DNA of 64,000 nucleotides, taken from assembly GCF_020166105.1 (NCBI RefSeq), contig NZ_JAIUJY010000003.1:434001-498000 (forward strand), given 5' to 3'. The notes beneath the pieces were generated by a model. The model had not been told where the DNA came from. It made no database searches and worked only from the letters and a program-made list of their open reading frames with translations. The DNA is from Blastococcus sp. LR1 (GTDB lineage Bacteria; Actinomycetota; Actinomycetes; Mycobacteriales; Geodermatophilaceae). The stretch's first letter is position 1. The number at the start of each line of letters is the position of its first letter. Below, piece by piece: positions 25,847 through 34,219 of the stretch. Position numbers and translations under genes: made by a program.

Positions 25847-26748
25847 CCGGCGTGGTGCTGCTGGCCGGCGTGTGCGGCGCGCTGGTGGTCGGTGGCCCCC
25901 TCCTCGCCGCGCATGCGCTCACCGCCGATAAGCGGCCGGCGCGGCCTCCTCGCCGACGCCGCCCGGCGGCGTGGGCCGACGGGCCTACGACGCGCCGGCA
26001 GCGAGCGCTGTGGGCGGCGGGTGCAGCAGCGGCCGCTGTCGTGTGGCTGGCTTCGGGGTGGCCGGTCGGCGGGGTCCTGGCCGGGCTCGCGGTAGTCGGG
26101 GTGCCGTGGCTGCTGACGCAGTTCTCCGCCGGGAATGCGGCGGTGGAGCGGCTCGAGGCGTTGCAGGAGTGGGTGCGGCGCACCTCCGATGTCCTGGCCG
26201 CCGGCGGAGGGCTGGAGCAGACGCTGATCCGCTCGGCGCGAACCGCACCGGAGCCGATCCAGGTCGAGGTCGCGACGTTGGCTGCCCGGCTGCAGGCGCG
26301 CTGGTCCACGTCCCGTGCGCTGCTGGCCTTCGCCGACGACCTGGACGACGCCGCCGGTGATCTGGTGGTCGCCGCCCTGCTGCTCGGTGCGGAGCTGCGC
26401 GGTCCGGGGCTGGCCCGGGTGCTGACCGAGCTGGCGCACAGCCTCACCGAGGAGGTCACCATGCGCCGCAAGGTGGAGGCCGACCGCGCCAAGCCCCGGG
26501 CCAACGCGCGCTGGCTGTTGCTCATCACCGTCGCCGCCGCCGGGCTGGCCGCCCTGAACGGGGACTACCTGGCTCCCTACGGCACCGCGCTCGGGCAGCT
26601 GGTGCTGGCCGTCATCGCCGCCTTGATGGTCGGTTGCCTGCTGTGGATGCGCCGGCTCACGGCGGCGGCGCCGACGGTCCGCTTCCTCGTCGACCCGACG
26701 ACGCGCGGCGGGGCGGCACGGGACCCGGAGGAGGTGCCGGCCCGGTGA
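25843..26748 (+). CDS. TadB-like type II secretion F-domain protein
   Basis: This 301-residue inner-membrane platform protein has N-terminal helices (VVLLAGVCGALVVGGPLLAA, AAGAAAAAVVWLASG), a cytoplasmic T2SSF domain (RLEALQEWVRRTSDVLAAGG, then HSLTEEVTMRRKVEADRAKPRA), and two C-terminal helices (WLLLITVAAAGLAALNG, GTALGQLVLAVIAALMVG). It would sit above the TadA hexamer. Both ends are fixed by GTGA overlaps with tadA and the TadC-like gene. Confidence 0.88.
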   Translation: MTGVVLLAGVCGALVVGGPLLAAHALTADKRPARPPRRRRPAAWADGPTTRRQRALWAAGAAAAAVVWLASGWPVGGVLAGLAVVGVPWLLTQFSAGNAAVERLEALQEWVRRTSDVLAAGGGLEQTLIRSARTAPEPIQVEVATLAARLQARWSTSRALLAFADDLDDAAGDLVVAALLLGAELRGPGLARVLTELAHSLTEEVTMRRKVEADRAKPRANARWLLLITVAAAGLAALNGDYLAPYGTALGQLVLAVIAALMVGCLLWMRRLTAAAPTVRFLVDPTTRGGAARDPEEVPAR

Positions 26749-27659
26749 GCGCGGCGCAGGTACTCCTCATCGGTTGCGGCGCAGCCGTCGGGCTGGGGCT
26801 GTTCCTGCTGCTACGGACCGCGCTCGTGATCGAGCAGCCGCGGCTGTCCGACGCGCTGGCCCGGTTGGACGGGCGCGCCCCGATCGGTTCCGTGCGACCT
26901 GTCGGGGAGGTGGGAGACCGCTGGGCGCAGGCGGCAGGACGGACCGGGTCGTGGGCCGCCGCTCGGCTGCCCACGACCGGTCTGCAGGCGCCGGGATCGG
27001 CGTTGGCGCTGATCGGCTGGACGCCGGCGGGGTACGCCGTCCGCAAGATCGGCATGGCTCTGTTCGGCGCGGCGTTTGTGCCGCTGCTCACGGCCGTCCT
27101 CGGCATCGTCGGCGTCCACCTGCCGGTCGTGGTTCCGGTGGCCGGATCGCTAGCGCTGGCCGTTGGCCTGTTCCTCGTCGTCGACCTGGTCGTGCGGGAC
27201 CAGGCCGCCGAGGCGCGCGGCCAGATGCGCCGGGCGCTCTGCTCCTACCTCGACCTGGTCAGCCTCCGCCGGGACGCCAGCGAGGGCCCCACCATGGCTC
27301 TGGAGCGTGCCGCCGCGATCGGCGACGGCTGGGTGTTCGGCCGCATCAGCGACGCGTTGGTCACGGCCCGGCTCGCAGGCGACCCACCGTGGGAGGGGTT
27401 GCGCCGGCTGGCCGCGGATTCTGGTGTCGGGGAGCTGGCCGACGTCGCCGACATCGCGGCGGTTGCCGCCCAGGAGGGCGCGTCGATCGCCCCGACGCTC
27501 CGGGCCCGTGCGCAGTCCCTGCGCGTCCAGCTGCTGGCCGACGAAGAGGCGGCGGCCAACACCGCCAGCGAGAAGCTCACCGCCCCGGTGGCGCTGCTGT
27601 CGATCGCCTTCCTGCTGCTCTTCCTCTATCCCGCCCTGGCCCGACTGATGGCCACCTGA
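26745..27659 (+). CDS. TadC-like type II secretion F-domain protein
   Basis: This 304-residue membrane protein pairs with TadB in the Tad platform. It has an N-terminal helix (VLLIGCGAAVGLGLFLLLRT), a central helix pair (FVPLLTAVLGIVGVHLPVVV and LALAVGLFLVVDLVV), a T2SSF domain (QMRRALCSYLDLVSLRRDAS and ADIAAVAAQEGASIAPTLRA), and a C-terminal helix (VALLSIAFLLLFLYPALARL). It starts within the TadB stop. Confidence 0.87.
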   Translation: MSAAQVLLIGCGAAVGLGLFLLLRTALVIEQPRLSDALARLDGRAPIGSVRPVGEVGDRWAQAAGRTGSWAAARLPTTGLQAPGSALALIGWTPAGYAVRKIGMALFGAAFVPLLTAVLGIVGVHLPVVVPVAGSLALAVGLFLVVDLVVRDQAAEARGQMRRALCSYLDLVSLRRDASEGPTMALERAAAIGDGWVFGRISDALVTARLAGDPPWEGLRRLAADSGVGELADVADIAAVAAQEGASIAPTLRARAQSLRVQLLADEEAAANTASEKLTAPVALLSIAFLLLFLYPALARLMAT

Positions 27660-27687
27660 CCGCCATGCCCCTCAGAAGGAGAGTCCG

Positions 27688-27885
27688 ATGATGCCGCTGA
27701 TGACCACCCTGACCATCCTCGCCGCAGCACTGCGCGACCGGCTCCGCGATCTGCGGGGCGAGCCGGAACGCGGCTCGCTGTCGGTGGAGCAGGTGATCAT
27801 CACGGTGGCTCTGATCGGCATCGCCGTCGCGCTGGTCGCGATCATCGCCAACGCGGTCACCTCCCGCTCAGCCGAGATCCAGTAG
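27688..27885 (+). CDS. Flp-type pilin
   Basis: This 65-residue small pilin has a charged N-terminal leader, then ERGSLSVEQVIITVALIGIA and a long hydrophobic helix ending SRSAEIQ. The G(S)LSVEQ...hydrophobic layout matches Flp/Tad pilins cut after Gly, with Glu at +5. The strong ribosome site AAGGAGA lies five bases before the ATG. Its own ribosome site and intergenic gap, unlike its coupled neighbours, fit a product needed in excess. No TadV-type prepilin peptidase is in the window. Confidence 0.82.
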   Translation: MMPLMTTLTILAAALRDRLRDLRGEPERGSLSVEQVIITVALIGIAVALVAIIANAVTSRSAEIQ

Positions 27886-27892
27886 CCCGCCC

Positions 27893-28357
27893 GTGGCCCG
27901 CTCCGCCAGCTCACGCGGCCCCACACCGCTGTCCCGGCTGTGCCACGTCCGTGGCCGCCGGACCAGCGGCGTGGCGCGCCGGCAGCTGTCAGGGGAACGC
28001 GGCGCGGCGTCGGTGGAACTGGCGGTCACGTTCCCCGTCGTGCTCCTGCTGGTCATGACGTTGATCCAGGCGGCCCTGTGGTTCTACGCCCGCTCGGTCG
28101 CCCTGGGCGCGGCCCAGGAAGGCGCCCGCGAGGGTCGGGTGCAGCCCGCGTCGACCGCACGCGCCCAGTCGGCGGCCGAAGGCTTCCTCGACCAGACCGC
28201 GGAGGATCTGCTCACCGGCCGGGACGTGACCGTGGCGGGCTCCCCGAGCAGCATCGAAGTGACCGTGACGGGCACGTCGATCAGCCTCTTCCCCGGCCTG
28301 TCCGGGTGGGCGGTCACCCAGAGCGCCGTTGGCCCCGTGGAACGGCCCACGCCATGA
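27893..28357 (+). CDS. TadE-like minor pilin
   Basis: This 154-residue pseudopilin has a basic N-terminus, then GERGAASVELAVTFPVVLLL, the TadE motif with Glu at +5 after the cleavage site, followed by the hydrophobic helix VMTLIQAALWFYARS. The remaining 75 residues form a small extracellular domain with DVTVAGSPSSIEVTVTG strands. The GTG 27893 start is chosen by position. It is coupled to the next gene by an ATGA overlap. Confidence 0.85.
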   Translation: MARSASSRGPTPLSRLCHVRGRRTSGVARRQLSGERGAASVELAVTFPVVLLLVMTLIQAALWFYARSVALGAAQEGAREGRVQPASTARAQSAAEGFLDQTAEDLLTGRDVTVAGSPSSIEVTVTGTSISLFPGLSGWAVTQSAVGPVERPTP

Positions 28358-28779
28358 ACGGACGGGCGGGGGATCAGGGCTCGGTGTCGGTCGAGCTGGC
28401 GTTGCTGACCCCGGCGCTGCTGTTGCTGCTGTCGTTCGCCGTCGTGGCCGGACGTACCCAGGTCGCTGAGGGCGCCGTCGCCGAGGCCGCCCGCGCGGCC
28501 GCCCGGGAGGCATCACTTGCCCGGGACGACGTCACCGCCGCCGCACTGGCCAGAGCCCAGGCGGACCGCACCCTGGCCGCCCAGGACCTGCGCTGCCAGA
28601 GCACGAGCGTCGACATCGACACCACCGGCTTCCAGACTCCGCCCGGCCAGCCCGGCGACGTCACCGTGTCGATCACCTGCGTCGTCGGCATGGCGGACCT
28701 GCTCGCGCCGGGCCTGCCCGGATCGGTCACCGTCGAGGCGTCCTTCACCAGCCCCGTCGACGCCTACCGCGAACGATGA
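28354..28779 (+). CDS. TadE/TadF-like minor pilin
   Basis: This 141-residue protein has GDQGSVSVELALLTPALLLL at the N-terminus, again with Glu at +5, then a helix running into an Ala-rich coiled segment (GAVAEAARAAAREASLARDD). Two Cys (LRCQSTS and SITCVVG) could form a disulfide. Both ends overlap their neighbours by ATGA, so all three TadE/F/G-like proteins are made in balance. Confidence 0.85.
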   Translation: MNGRAGDQGSVSVELALLTPALLLLLSFAVVAGRTQVAEGAVAEAARAAAREASLARDDVTAAALARAQADRTLAAQDLRCQSTSVDIDTTGFQTPPGQPGDVTVSITCVVGMADLLAPGLPGSVTVEASFTSPVDAYRER

Positions 28780-29216
28780 CCAGCCAGCGACGCCGTCAGC
28801 AGTCGGACGCCGAGCGCGGCGCGATCGGCGTCTTCCTCGTCGTCCTCGTCCCCGGGCTGCTGCTCATCATCGGCCTGGCCGTCGACGGCGGCGCCAAGGT
28901 GGCCGCCACCCAGCGCGCCAACGCCATCGCCGACGAAGCCGCCCGGGCCGGCGGACAGGCGCTCGACGTCGCCGCTGCCCTCAGCGGGCAGGTCCGCGTG
29001 GATCCGGCCGCTGCGGTCGCCGCCGCGCAGGACTACCTCGACCGCAACGACGTGGCCGGGGCGGTGACCGTCGTCGACGGCGACACCCTGCAGGTGACCA
29101 CCACGATCTCCGAGCCCACGACCTTCCTCGGCCTGATCGGGATCTCCACGCTCACCGTGGAGGGCACCGGCACCGCCGACCTGATCACCGACCAGCGCGG
29201 GGGAGAGGGCCCATGA
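28776..29216 (+). CDS. TadG-like pilus protein
   Basis: This 146-residue protein begins with a basic tail, then ERGAIGVFLVVLVPGLLLII and GLAVDGGAKVAATQRANAIAD, the N-terminal Tad motif of TadG proteins. The usual von Willebrand domain is missing, so it is a short form. A beta-rich part follows (VTVVDGDTLQVTTTISEPTT). It overlaps the large LysM-BTAD gene by ATGA. Confidence 0.83.
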   Translation: MTSQRRRQQSDAERGAIGVFLVVLVPGLLLIIGLAVDGGAKVAATQRANAIADEAARAGGQALDVAAALSGQVRVDPAAAVAAAQDYLDRNDVAGAVTVVDGDTLQVTTTISEPTTFLGLIGISTLTVEGTGTADLITDQRGGEGP

Positions 29217-32200
29217 CCACACCACTGTCGGCGCAGGAGCTGCTGCGCCGGCTGATCGCCGGAGTCCTGCTGGCGGCCGCGGTCGCCGGCGTCCCGGTCG
29301 CACTCTGGGAGTTCGGCGGCGCCTACCTGCCCGACGAGCTGCCCTCCTGGGAACAGGTGACCACCGCGCTGAGCCGCCCGGACACCGGCGCGCTCTTCCT
29401 CGGCCTGCTCGTGGTCATCGGCTGGGTCGCGTGGGCCTGCTTCGCCCTCTCGGTGGCCGTCGAGCTCGCCAGCCAGCTGCGCGGCCTGCCACCGATGCGA
29501 CTGCCCGGCCTGGCGGCGCCGCAGCAGATGGCCGGCCTGCTCGTGGCTGCCGTCCTCGGTGTCGGCAGCGGACCGCTGCTGGCCGCTCCCGCCCTGGCCG
29601 GCCCCCCGATCGTGGCCGACCAGCCGGTCGGCCACGAGGAGCCGGCGCCAGCCCCTGCACCGCCCGTGGACACCCGGCCGACCGGGCCTGCAGCGGCCGG
29701 TCCCACGTACACCGTGGCCCCGCGCGACACCCTGGGTCGCATCGCCGCCCGCTACCTGGGCGACTGGACCCGGTTCGAGGAGATCCTCGAGCTCAACCGC
29801 GGCCGGCCCCAGCCCGACGGCGCGCTCCTCACCGACCCGGGGCTGATCCGCCCTGGCTGGACGCTGGTCCTTCCACCGGACGCACGCCTTCCCGAAGCCG
29901 GCGCGACCGCCGGCGAGGTGACGGTGCAGCCCGGCGACACCTTGGCCGACCTCGCCGAGCAGCACGGCCTGGAGCACTGGCAACCGATCTTCGACCTCAA
30001 TGCCGGCGGACCGCTGCCCGGCGGCGGTCGATTCACCGACCCCGACCTGATCCGCCCCGGGCAGGTTCTCGACCTCCCGCCGGCCGCCCCCGCGGCCGCC
30101 GCCTCTCCGCCGCCGACCGGTCCGGAGCCCCCGGCCGACGAGCCGGCGCCGGACGAGGACGAGCCGGCTGCCCCAGCGGAGCCCGCCCGGACCCCGGTCG
30201 CCTCGCCGACACCGGAAGGCATGCCCGAGCAATCGGAGCAGGCGGCGGTCGACGCCGACGCCGACGGTGGGGATGCCGCCGAGAGTCCGTCGGAGCTGGC
30301 GGCCGTGCTCGCCGGCAGCGGGGCGCTGCTCGCCGCAGGTGTGGGCGCCGCCTGGCTGACGCATCGCCGCCAGCGGCTACGCCGCCGCCGGCCCGGCCGA
30401 CGGCTGGCCCCCGTTCCGAGGACGCAGTCGGCCACCCAGACGGTCGTGGCATCGGCGGCCGACGAGGGCACGGCCGACTACGCCGCATTGGACCTGGCGC
30501 TGCGCGGCCTCGCCGTGCGGATCTCCGCCGATCCGGACGGGCGGCTCCCTGACGTCGTCGCCGCCCGACTCCAGGGCGGCCGGCTCGAGCTGCGTCTGCA
30601 CGCTCCGGCTGACCGTCCTCCGCCGGAACCGTGGATCGCGGACGACACCGGCCTCCGGTGGTCGGCACGGCTCGACCAGGACACCGGCGTCGATCCCCAG
30701 GTGGCCCGCACCCGCCTGGCGCCGTACCCGACTCTGGTCACCATCGGCACCGACACCGCAGGCCGCTGGCTGCTGGACGTGGAACGGCTCGGCGGGGTGT
30801 ACGTGACCGGACCGGCCGACCGTCGCGAGGACTTCGCCCGGCATGTGGCCGCCGAGCTGGCCGTCAACGGCTGGTCGGACCTGCTCACCGTTACGCCCGT
30901 CGGCTTCGGCGACGATCTGGTCGACCTGGCCCCCGGGAGGATCCGCCCGGTCGACAGCGCCGATGATGCCGGCCTGCATGCCGGTCTGGCGGAAGCCGCC
31001 GAGTCCGACGACGACGTGCTGGACGGGCGGCTACGGGCCGGAGCCGGAGACGGCTGGATGCCGCAGGTCGTGCTCGCCCCATCCCCGCCGGATCGGGACT
31101 GCGCACTGGCCGAGGCCGTCGCCGTCCTGCGGGCCCGCGAGCGACGCGGAACGGTCGCCCTGGTGCTCGGCGCCGAGCCGGAGCAGGTCAGCGACGAGTG
31201 GCTGCTCACGCTGACCGACGACGGGTCGCTGCTCGTCCCCGCACTCGGGCTGCGGCTGCCGGCGCCACAGCTCACCGTCCAGCAGGCCCGCGACATCGCC
31301 ACGCTGCTGGCCTTCGAGCGCGACTCCGAGGACGCCCCGATTCCCGCCGCCGACGGCGACCGCCCCTGGCAGGTGCACACCGACGCCGCCGGCGCGCTCC
31401 ACGGCGACCTGACCGGTCCGGACACCGCTGCACCACCGACCTCCGCCCCGTCCCCACGGCTCCGACGGGGCTCCATCACCGAGGCCGTCCCGCACTCGAC
31501 GCCACCCACGCCGACCGGCGCTCCTACGAGCGCGCGGACGTCGTGGACGACCAGCGGTGCTTCCGACGTTCCGGGGTCTGCAGCGCCGGCCGACGTACGC
31601 AGGGAGGTCGAGGACGACCTCGCCCAACTCGACCGCGATCTCGCCGACTGGTGGTCGCCGGACTGCGCGCGGCCGCGGCTGACCCTGCTCGGACCGGTCG
31701 CCCTGCGCGCGCACGGTGACGAGGCGGCCGTCGCCAGGTCCGGGTTGCGGCGCCGCTACGAGGAGACGGTCGCCTACCTCGCCACCCGCCCGCACGGAGC
31801 CACCGCCGACGAGGCCGCCACCGCGCTGCAGCCGGCCCGCGGCGGCAGGACCGACCCCGTCAGCGCCCGCGCCTACGTCCACCGGGTCGCCGCGGGCGCT
31901 CGCGCCTGGCTGGGCACCGACCCCGCCACCGGTCAGAAGCACCTCAGCTCCGGTCACCGCGGCCGCTACACGCTGACCGGCGTGCTCGTCGACGCCGACC
32001 TGTTCCGCCAGCTGCGCGCCCGGGCCGCAGTGCGCGGCGACGGCGGCCTGCCCGACCTGCTGGCCGCTCTGCGGCTGGTGTCCGGCCCGCCGTTCGCCCA
32101 ACGTCCAGCCGGCTACGAGTGGTTGGACGGCCTGGACCTGACGCTCACCGCAGCCGTCTGCGACGTCGCCCACCAGGTCGTCGCCACGGCACTCGCCGAC

Positions 32201-32440
32201 GGCGACCTGGCCGCCGCCGCAACCGCCTCGGCCACCGCCCTGCTCGTCGCGCCGGACGACGAGCAGGTACTGATCGACGCAATGTGGGTGGCCTTCCACC
32301 AGGGGCACCGCGCCGAGGCCGAGACCTACGTCGGGCGCATCGTGGCCGTCCACGACGGTGAGGACGAGATGGACCTGCCCATGAGCACGGCGGAGACCAT
32401 CAACCGCGCCCGCCGGCAGTTCCTCGACCGCGCGTCGTGA
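29213..32440 (+). CDS. membrane LysM-BTAD fusion protein
   Basis: This 1,075-residue protein has N-terminal transmembrane helices (LIAGVLLAAAVAGVPVALWE, then LGLLVVIGWVAWACFALSVA). Two LysM peptidoglycan-binding repeats follow at about residues 163-210 (YTVAPRDTLGRIAARYLGDW) and 235-285 (VTVQPGDTLADLAEQHGLEH), then an acidic Pro-rich linker, another helix near residue 362, a long cytoplasmic region, and a C-terminal BTAD-like domain (about 820-1075; PRLTLLGPVALRAHG and RYEETVAYLATRP). BTAD normally occurs in SARP activators. I infer a link between the cell wall and a cytoplasmic response at the pilus. The start overlaps the TadG-like stop. Confidence 0.87.
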   Translation: MTTPLSAQELLRRLIAGVLLAAAVAGVPVALWEFGGAYLPDELPSWEQVTTALSRPDTGALFLGLLVVIGWVAWACFALSVAVELASQLRGLPPMRLPGLAAPQQMAGLLVAAVLGVGSGPLLAAPALAGPPIVADQPVGHEEPAPAPAPPVDTRPTGPAAAGPTYTVAPRDTLGRIAARYLGDWTRFEEILELNRGRPQPDGALLTDPGLIRPGWTLVLPPDARLPEAGATAGEVTVQPGDTLADLAEQHGLEHWQPIFDLNAGGPLPGGGRFTDPDLIRPGQVLDLPPAAPAAAASPPPTGPEPPADEPAPDEDEPAAPAEPARTPVASPTPEGMPEQSEQAAVDADADGGDAAESPSELAAVLAGSGALLAAGVGAAWLTHRRQRLRRRRPGRRLAPVPRTQSATQTVVASAADEGTADYAALDLALRGLAVRISADPDGRLPDVVAARLQGGRLELRLHAPADRPPPEPWIADDTGLRWSARLDQDTGVDPQVARTRLAPYPTLVTIGTDTAGRWLLDVERLGGVYVTGPADRREDFARHVAAELAVNGWSDLLTVTPVGFGDDLVDLAPGRIRPVDSADDAGLHAGLAEAAESDDDVLDGRLRAGAGDGWMPQVVLAPSPPDRDCALAEAVAVLRARERRGTVALVLGAEPEQVSDEWLLTLTDDGSLLVPALGLRLPAPQLTVQQARDIATLLAFERDSEDAPIPAADGDRPWQVHTDAAGALHGDLTGPDTAAPPTSAPSPRLRRGSITEAVPHSTPPTPTGAPTSARTSWTTSGASDVPGSAAPADVRREVEDDLAQLDRDLADWWSPDCARPRLTLLGPVALRAHGDEAAVARSGLRRRYEETVAYLATRPHGATADEAATALQPARGGRTDPVSARAYVHRVAAGARAWLGTDPATGQKHLSSGHRGRYTLTGVLVDADLFRQLRARAAVRGDGGLPDLLAALRLVSGPPFAQRPAGYEWLDGLDLTLTAAVCDVAHQVVATALADGDLAAAATASATALLVAPDDEQVLIDAMWVAFHQGHRAEAETYVGRIVAVHDGEDEMDLPMSTAETINRARRQFLDRAS

Positions 32441-32577
32441 GGCCGCCGCACATACCCCATGACCAGGGAGCGGCCCGCCCACACGGGGCCGCAGCCTGGG
32501 GCGTGCGGGGATCCGTCTCCTGGAGATGTCGTACCGGCTGGCCACACTCGCGAGCGGGGGACCTGGGGAGGAAAGGA

Positions 32578-33066
32578 GTGACGCTGGTGAGCGTGGAGCC
32601 GATCGCCGCCGACCTCGATCTCGACGAGGTGGAGGCCGCGCTGCTGCATGCCGCGGTCGGTGACTACGCGGCCGAGGCTGCCGTGCTGCTGCTGGCCAAC
32701 GACGGGTACTGGCCGGCTCGGCTGTGCGCCGCCGGCTTGGTCACGATCGAAGCCGAGCCGGTCGGCGGTCAGCTGTGGGCGCGCGTCGAATGGCCCGAGC
32801 TCGACCCCGCCCTCGCCCAGGGACGCCTGCACGGCAGCCAGGAGGAGCTGGCGGTGCTCCGGGTGGCGGTCAGCCTCGCCGACGGACGACCGGTCGACCT
32901 CGCCGACGTGGCGGTGGCGCTGGGCCGCCGTGCGCTCGAGCTGGTGTTGGCCGCGCTGGCCCACGCCGCCGGCAGCCACGATCACCGTGACGCCTCTCCG
33001 GCCGGCTCCGGCGCCGGTGCCGGCGTGCGGCTCGGACCGCTGGTCGCCTGGCCGGTGCGGGACTGA
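32578..33066 (+). CDS. conserved accessory protein of the Tad operon
   Basis: This 162-residue acidic helical protein contains DLDEVEAALLHAAVGDYAAE, AAVLLLANDGYWPARLCAAG and a His-containing C-terminus (AHAAGSHDHRD). I recognise no family; the layout is that of a small cytoplasmic protein conserved beside actinobacterial conjugation genes. GTG 32578 follows GGAGG by six bases; GTG 32587 with AAGGAG is equally good. It ends the first long operon. Confidence 0.65.
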   Translation: MTLVSVEPIAADLDLDEVEAALLHAAVGDYAAEAAVLLLANDGYWPARLCAAGLVTIEAEPVGGQLWARVEWPELDPALAQGRLHGSQEELAVLRVAVSLADGRPVDLADVAVALGRRALELVLAALAHAAGSHDHRDASPAGSGAGAGVRLGPLVAWPVRD

Positions 33067-33239
33067 CCAGCCATGCCCTACCCGTTCCGGCACGCCGTCG
33101 GCGCTGCACGGCACATGGACGGCAGGTGACCCCGCCCCATGAGGGGGCCGGACGTGATCCCGCACCCGGACGCCGTTCCGCGCGCGGGTCGACGCTCGTG
33201 GCGATGACAGGGCGGACCCGCGTCATCGATTGGACGTGG

Positions 33240-33340
33240 CACGGTCGCGGGGCTTCGGAGAAGCGGCCCGAGCAAGACGAAACCCCGGCGATGTGGCCGA
33301 GGCCAGGGATCGCTCCGGGGTCTTCACCGGCGAGTCTACG
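33240..33340 (+). ncRNA. candidate structured RNA upstream of Abi_2 gene (abiF-motif-like)
   Basis: The 115 bp before the Abi gene fold strongly. ACCCCGG at 33282-33288 pairs with CCGGGGT at 33315-33321, CGAT with ATCG inside it, and a GGCCGAGGCC hairpin forms the tip. A conserved structured RNA named the abiF motif is known upstream of Abi_2 genes; I infer this is a relative from position and fold, and cannot align it. It could instead be a terminator for the Tad operon. Confidence 0.45.
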
Positions 33341-33354
33341 AGCGCCGGACTGAC

Positions 33355-34047
33355 ATGTCCACGTCCCCGCCGGGTGGCGGATCCGCGCCGGAGCCGATCG
33401 GTCATCCCTCACCCACCGCGCTGCTCGTCCAACGGCACCTGTCCGCGCCCCGGCTGGGAACCTATGCGCGCGCCGTGGGTGGCGACCTGGACCGCGCGGT
33501 CGAGCTCTACCTCTGGAACGCGGCGGTCGCCGGCGCGCTGTGGGAGGTGCTCGGCCACGTCGAAGTCGTGCTGCGCAACGTCCTGCACGATGCCCTGACC
33601 GCCCGTCACCAGCGGCTGGGTCGCGCCGGACAGTGGTACGACGACCCAGCTCAAGAGCTCGCCCAGCACGCCCGCGACGACATCACCCGAGCCAAGCAGC
33701 GGCTGCAGCGGGCCGGCGCCCCGCTCCTGCCCGGCAAGATCGTCGCCGAGCTCAACTTCGGCTTCTGGCGGTTCCTGCTCGCCCGCCGCTACACGGCCAC
33801 CCTGTGGCCGGCCTTGCGGCCCGCGTTCCAGTACCTGCCCGGATCTGACCGGCGCCTACTGGAGGCCCCGGTCGCCCGGTTGCACGTGCTGCGCAACCGG
33901 GTGGCCCACCACGAGCCGCTGTTGTCCGAGCCCCTCATCGACCGCTACATCGACCTGCTCGACGTCGTGGGGTACGTCCACCCGCAGCTGCGCACCTGGC
34001 TGGACAGCCACAACCGCGTCCGCACCGCACTCGACGCGCGCCCCTGA
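33355..34047 (+). CDS. Abi_2-family (HEPN-type) abortive-infection protein
   Basis: This 230-residue all-helical protein of the Abi_2/AbiD/AbiF group contains VELYLWNAAVAGALWEVLGH, EVVLRNVLHDAL, GKIVAELNFGFWRFLLARRY, and the HEPN RNase-type motif RNRVAHHEP near residue 182. HEPN proteins of this kind cut RNA and stop growth when phage or a rival element is sensed; here it may give the element entry control or exclude others. It sits between the two conjugation operons with its own leader RNA and no separate protein antitoxin. The ATG is at 33355; an upstream site is not clear. Confidence 0.85.
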   Translation: MSTSPPGGGSAPEPIGHPSPTALLVQRHLSAPRLGTYARAVGGDLDRAVELYLWNAAVAGALWEVLGHVEVVLRNVLHDALTARHQRLGRAGQWYDDPAQELAQHARDDITRAKQRLQRAGAPLLPGKIVAELNFGFWRFLLARRYTATLWPALRPAFQYLPGSDRRLLEAPVARLHVLRNRVAHHEPLLSEPLIDRYIDLLDVVGYVHPQLRTWLDSHNRVRTALDARP

Positions 34048-34180
34048 CCGGTAGCATCCGCCGGTCCACGGCACGGGTTCTCCGCTACTCCACCAGTCGT
34101 TCTCCGGCCCGAACGTCACCGCAAATGGGCAGACCGCGCCGGAGTGCCCGAGACCGCGGGAGGCCGCGAGCCTAGGTCGG

Positions 34181-34202
34181 CTGGAGAACTACTGGAGATC
34201 CG
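34181..34202. promoter_or_regulatory. two 11-bp direct repeats before the T4SS operon
   Basis: CTGGAGAACTA and CTGGAGATCCG lie head to tail at 34181 and 34192, the same unit and period as the array before the Tad operon. They end 17 bp before the first possible start of the DUF6668-like gene. This links both operons to one regulator. Confidence 0.6.
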
Positions 34203-34219
34203 GTCGCCACCGTCGGCGC

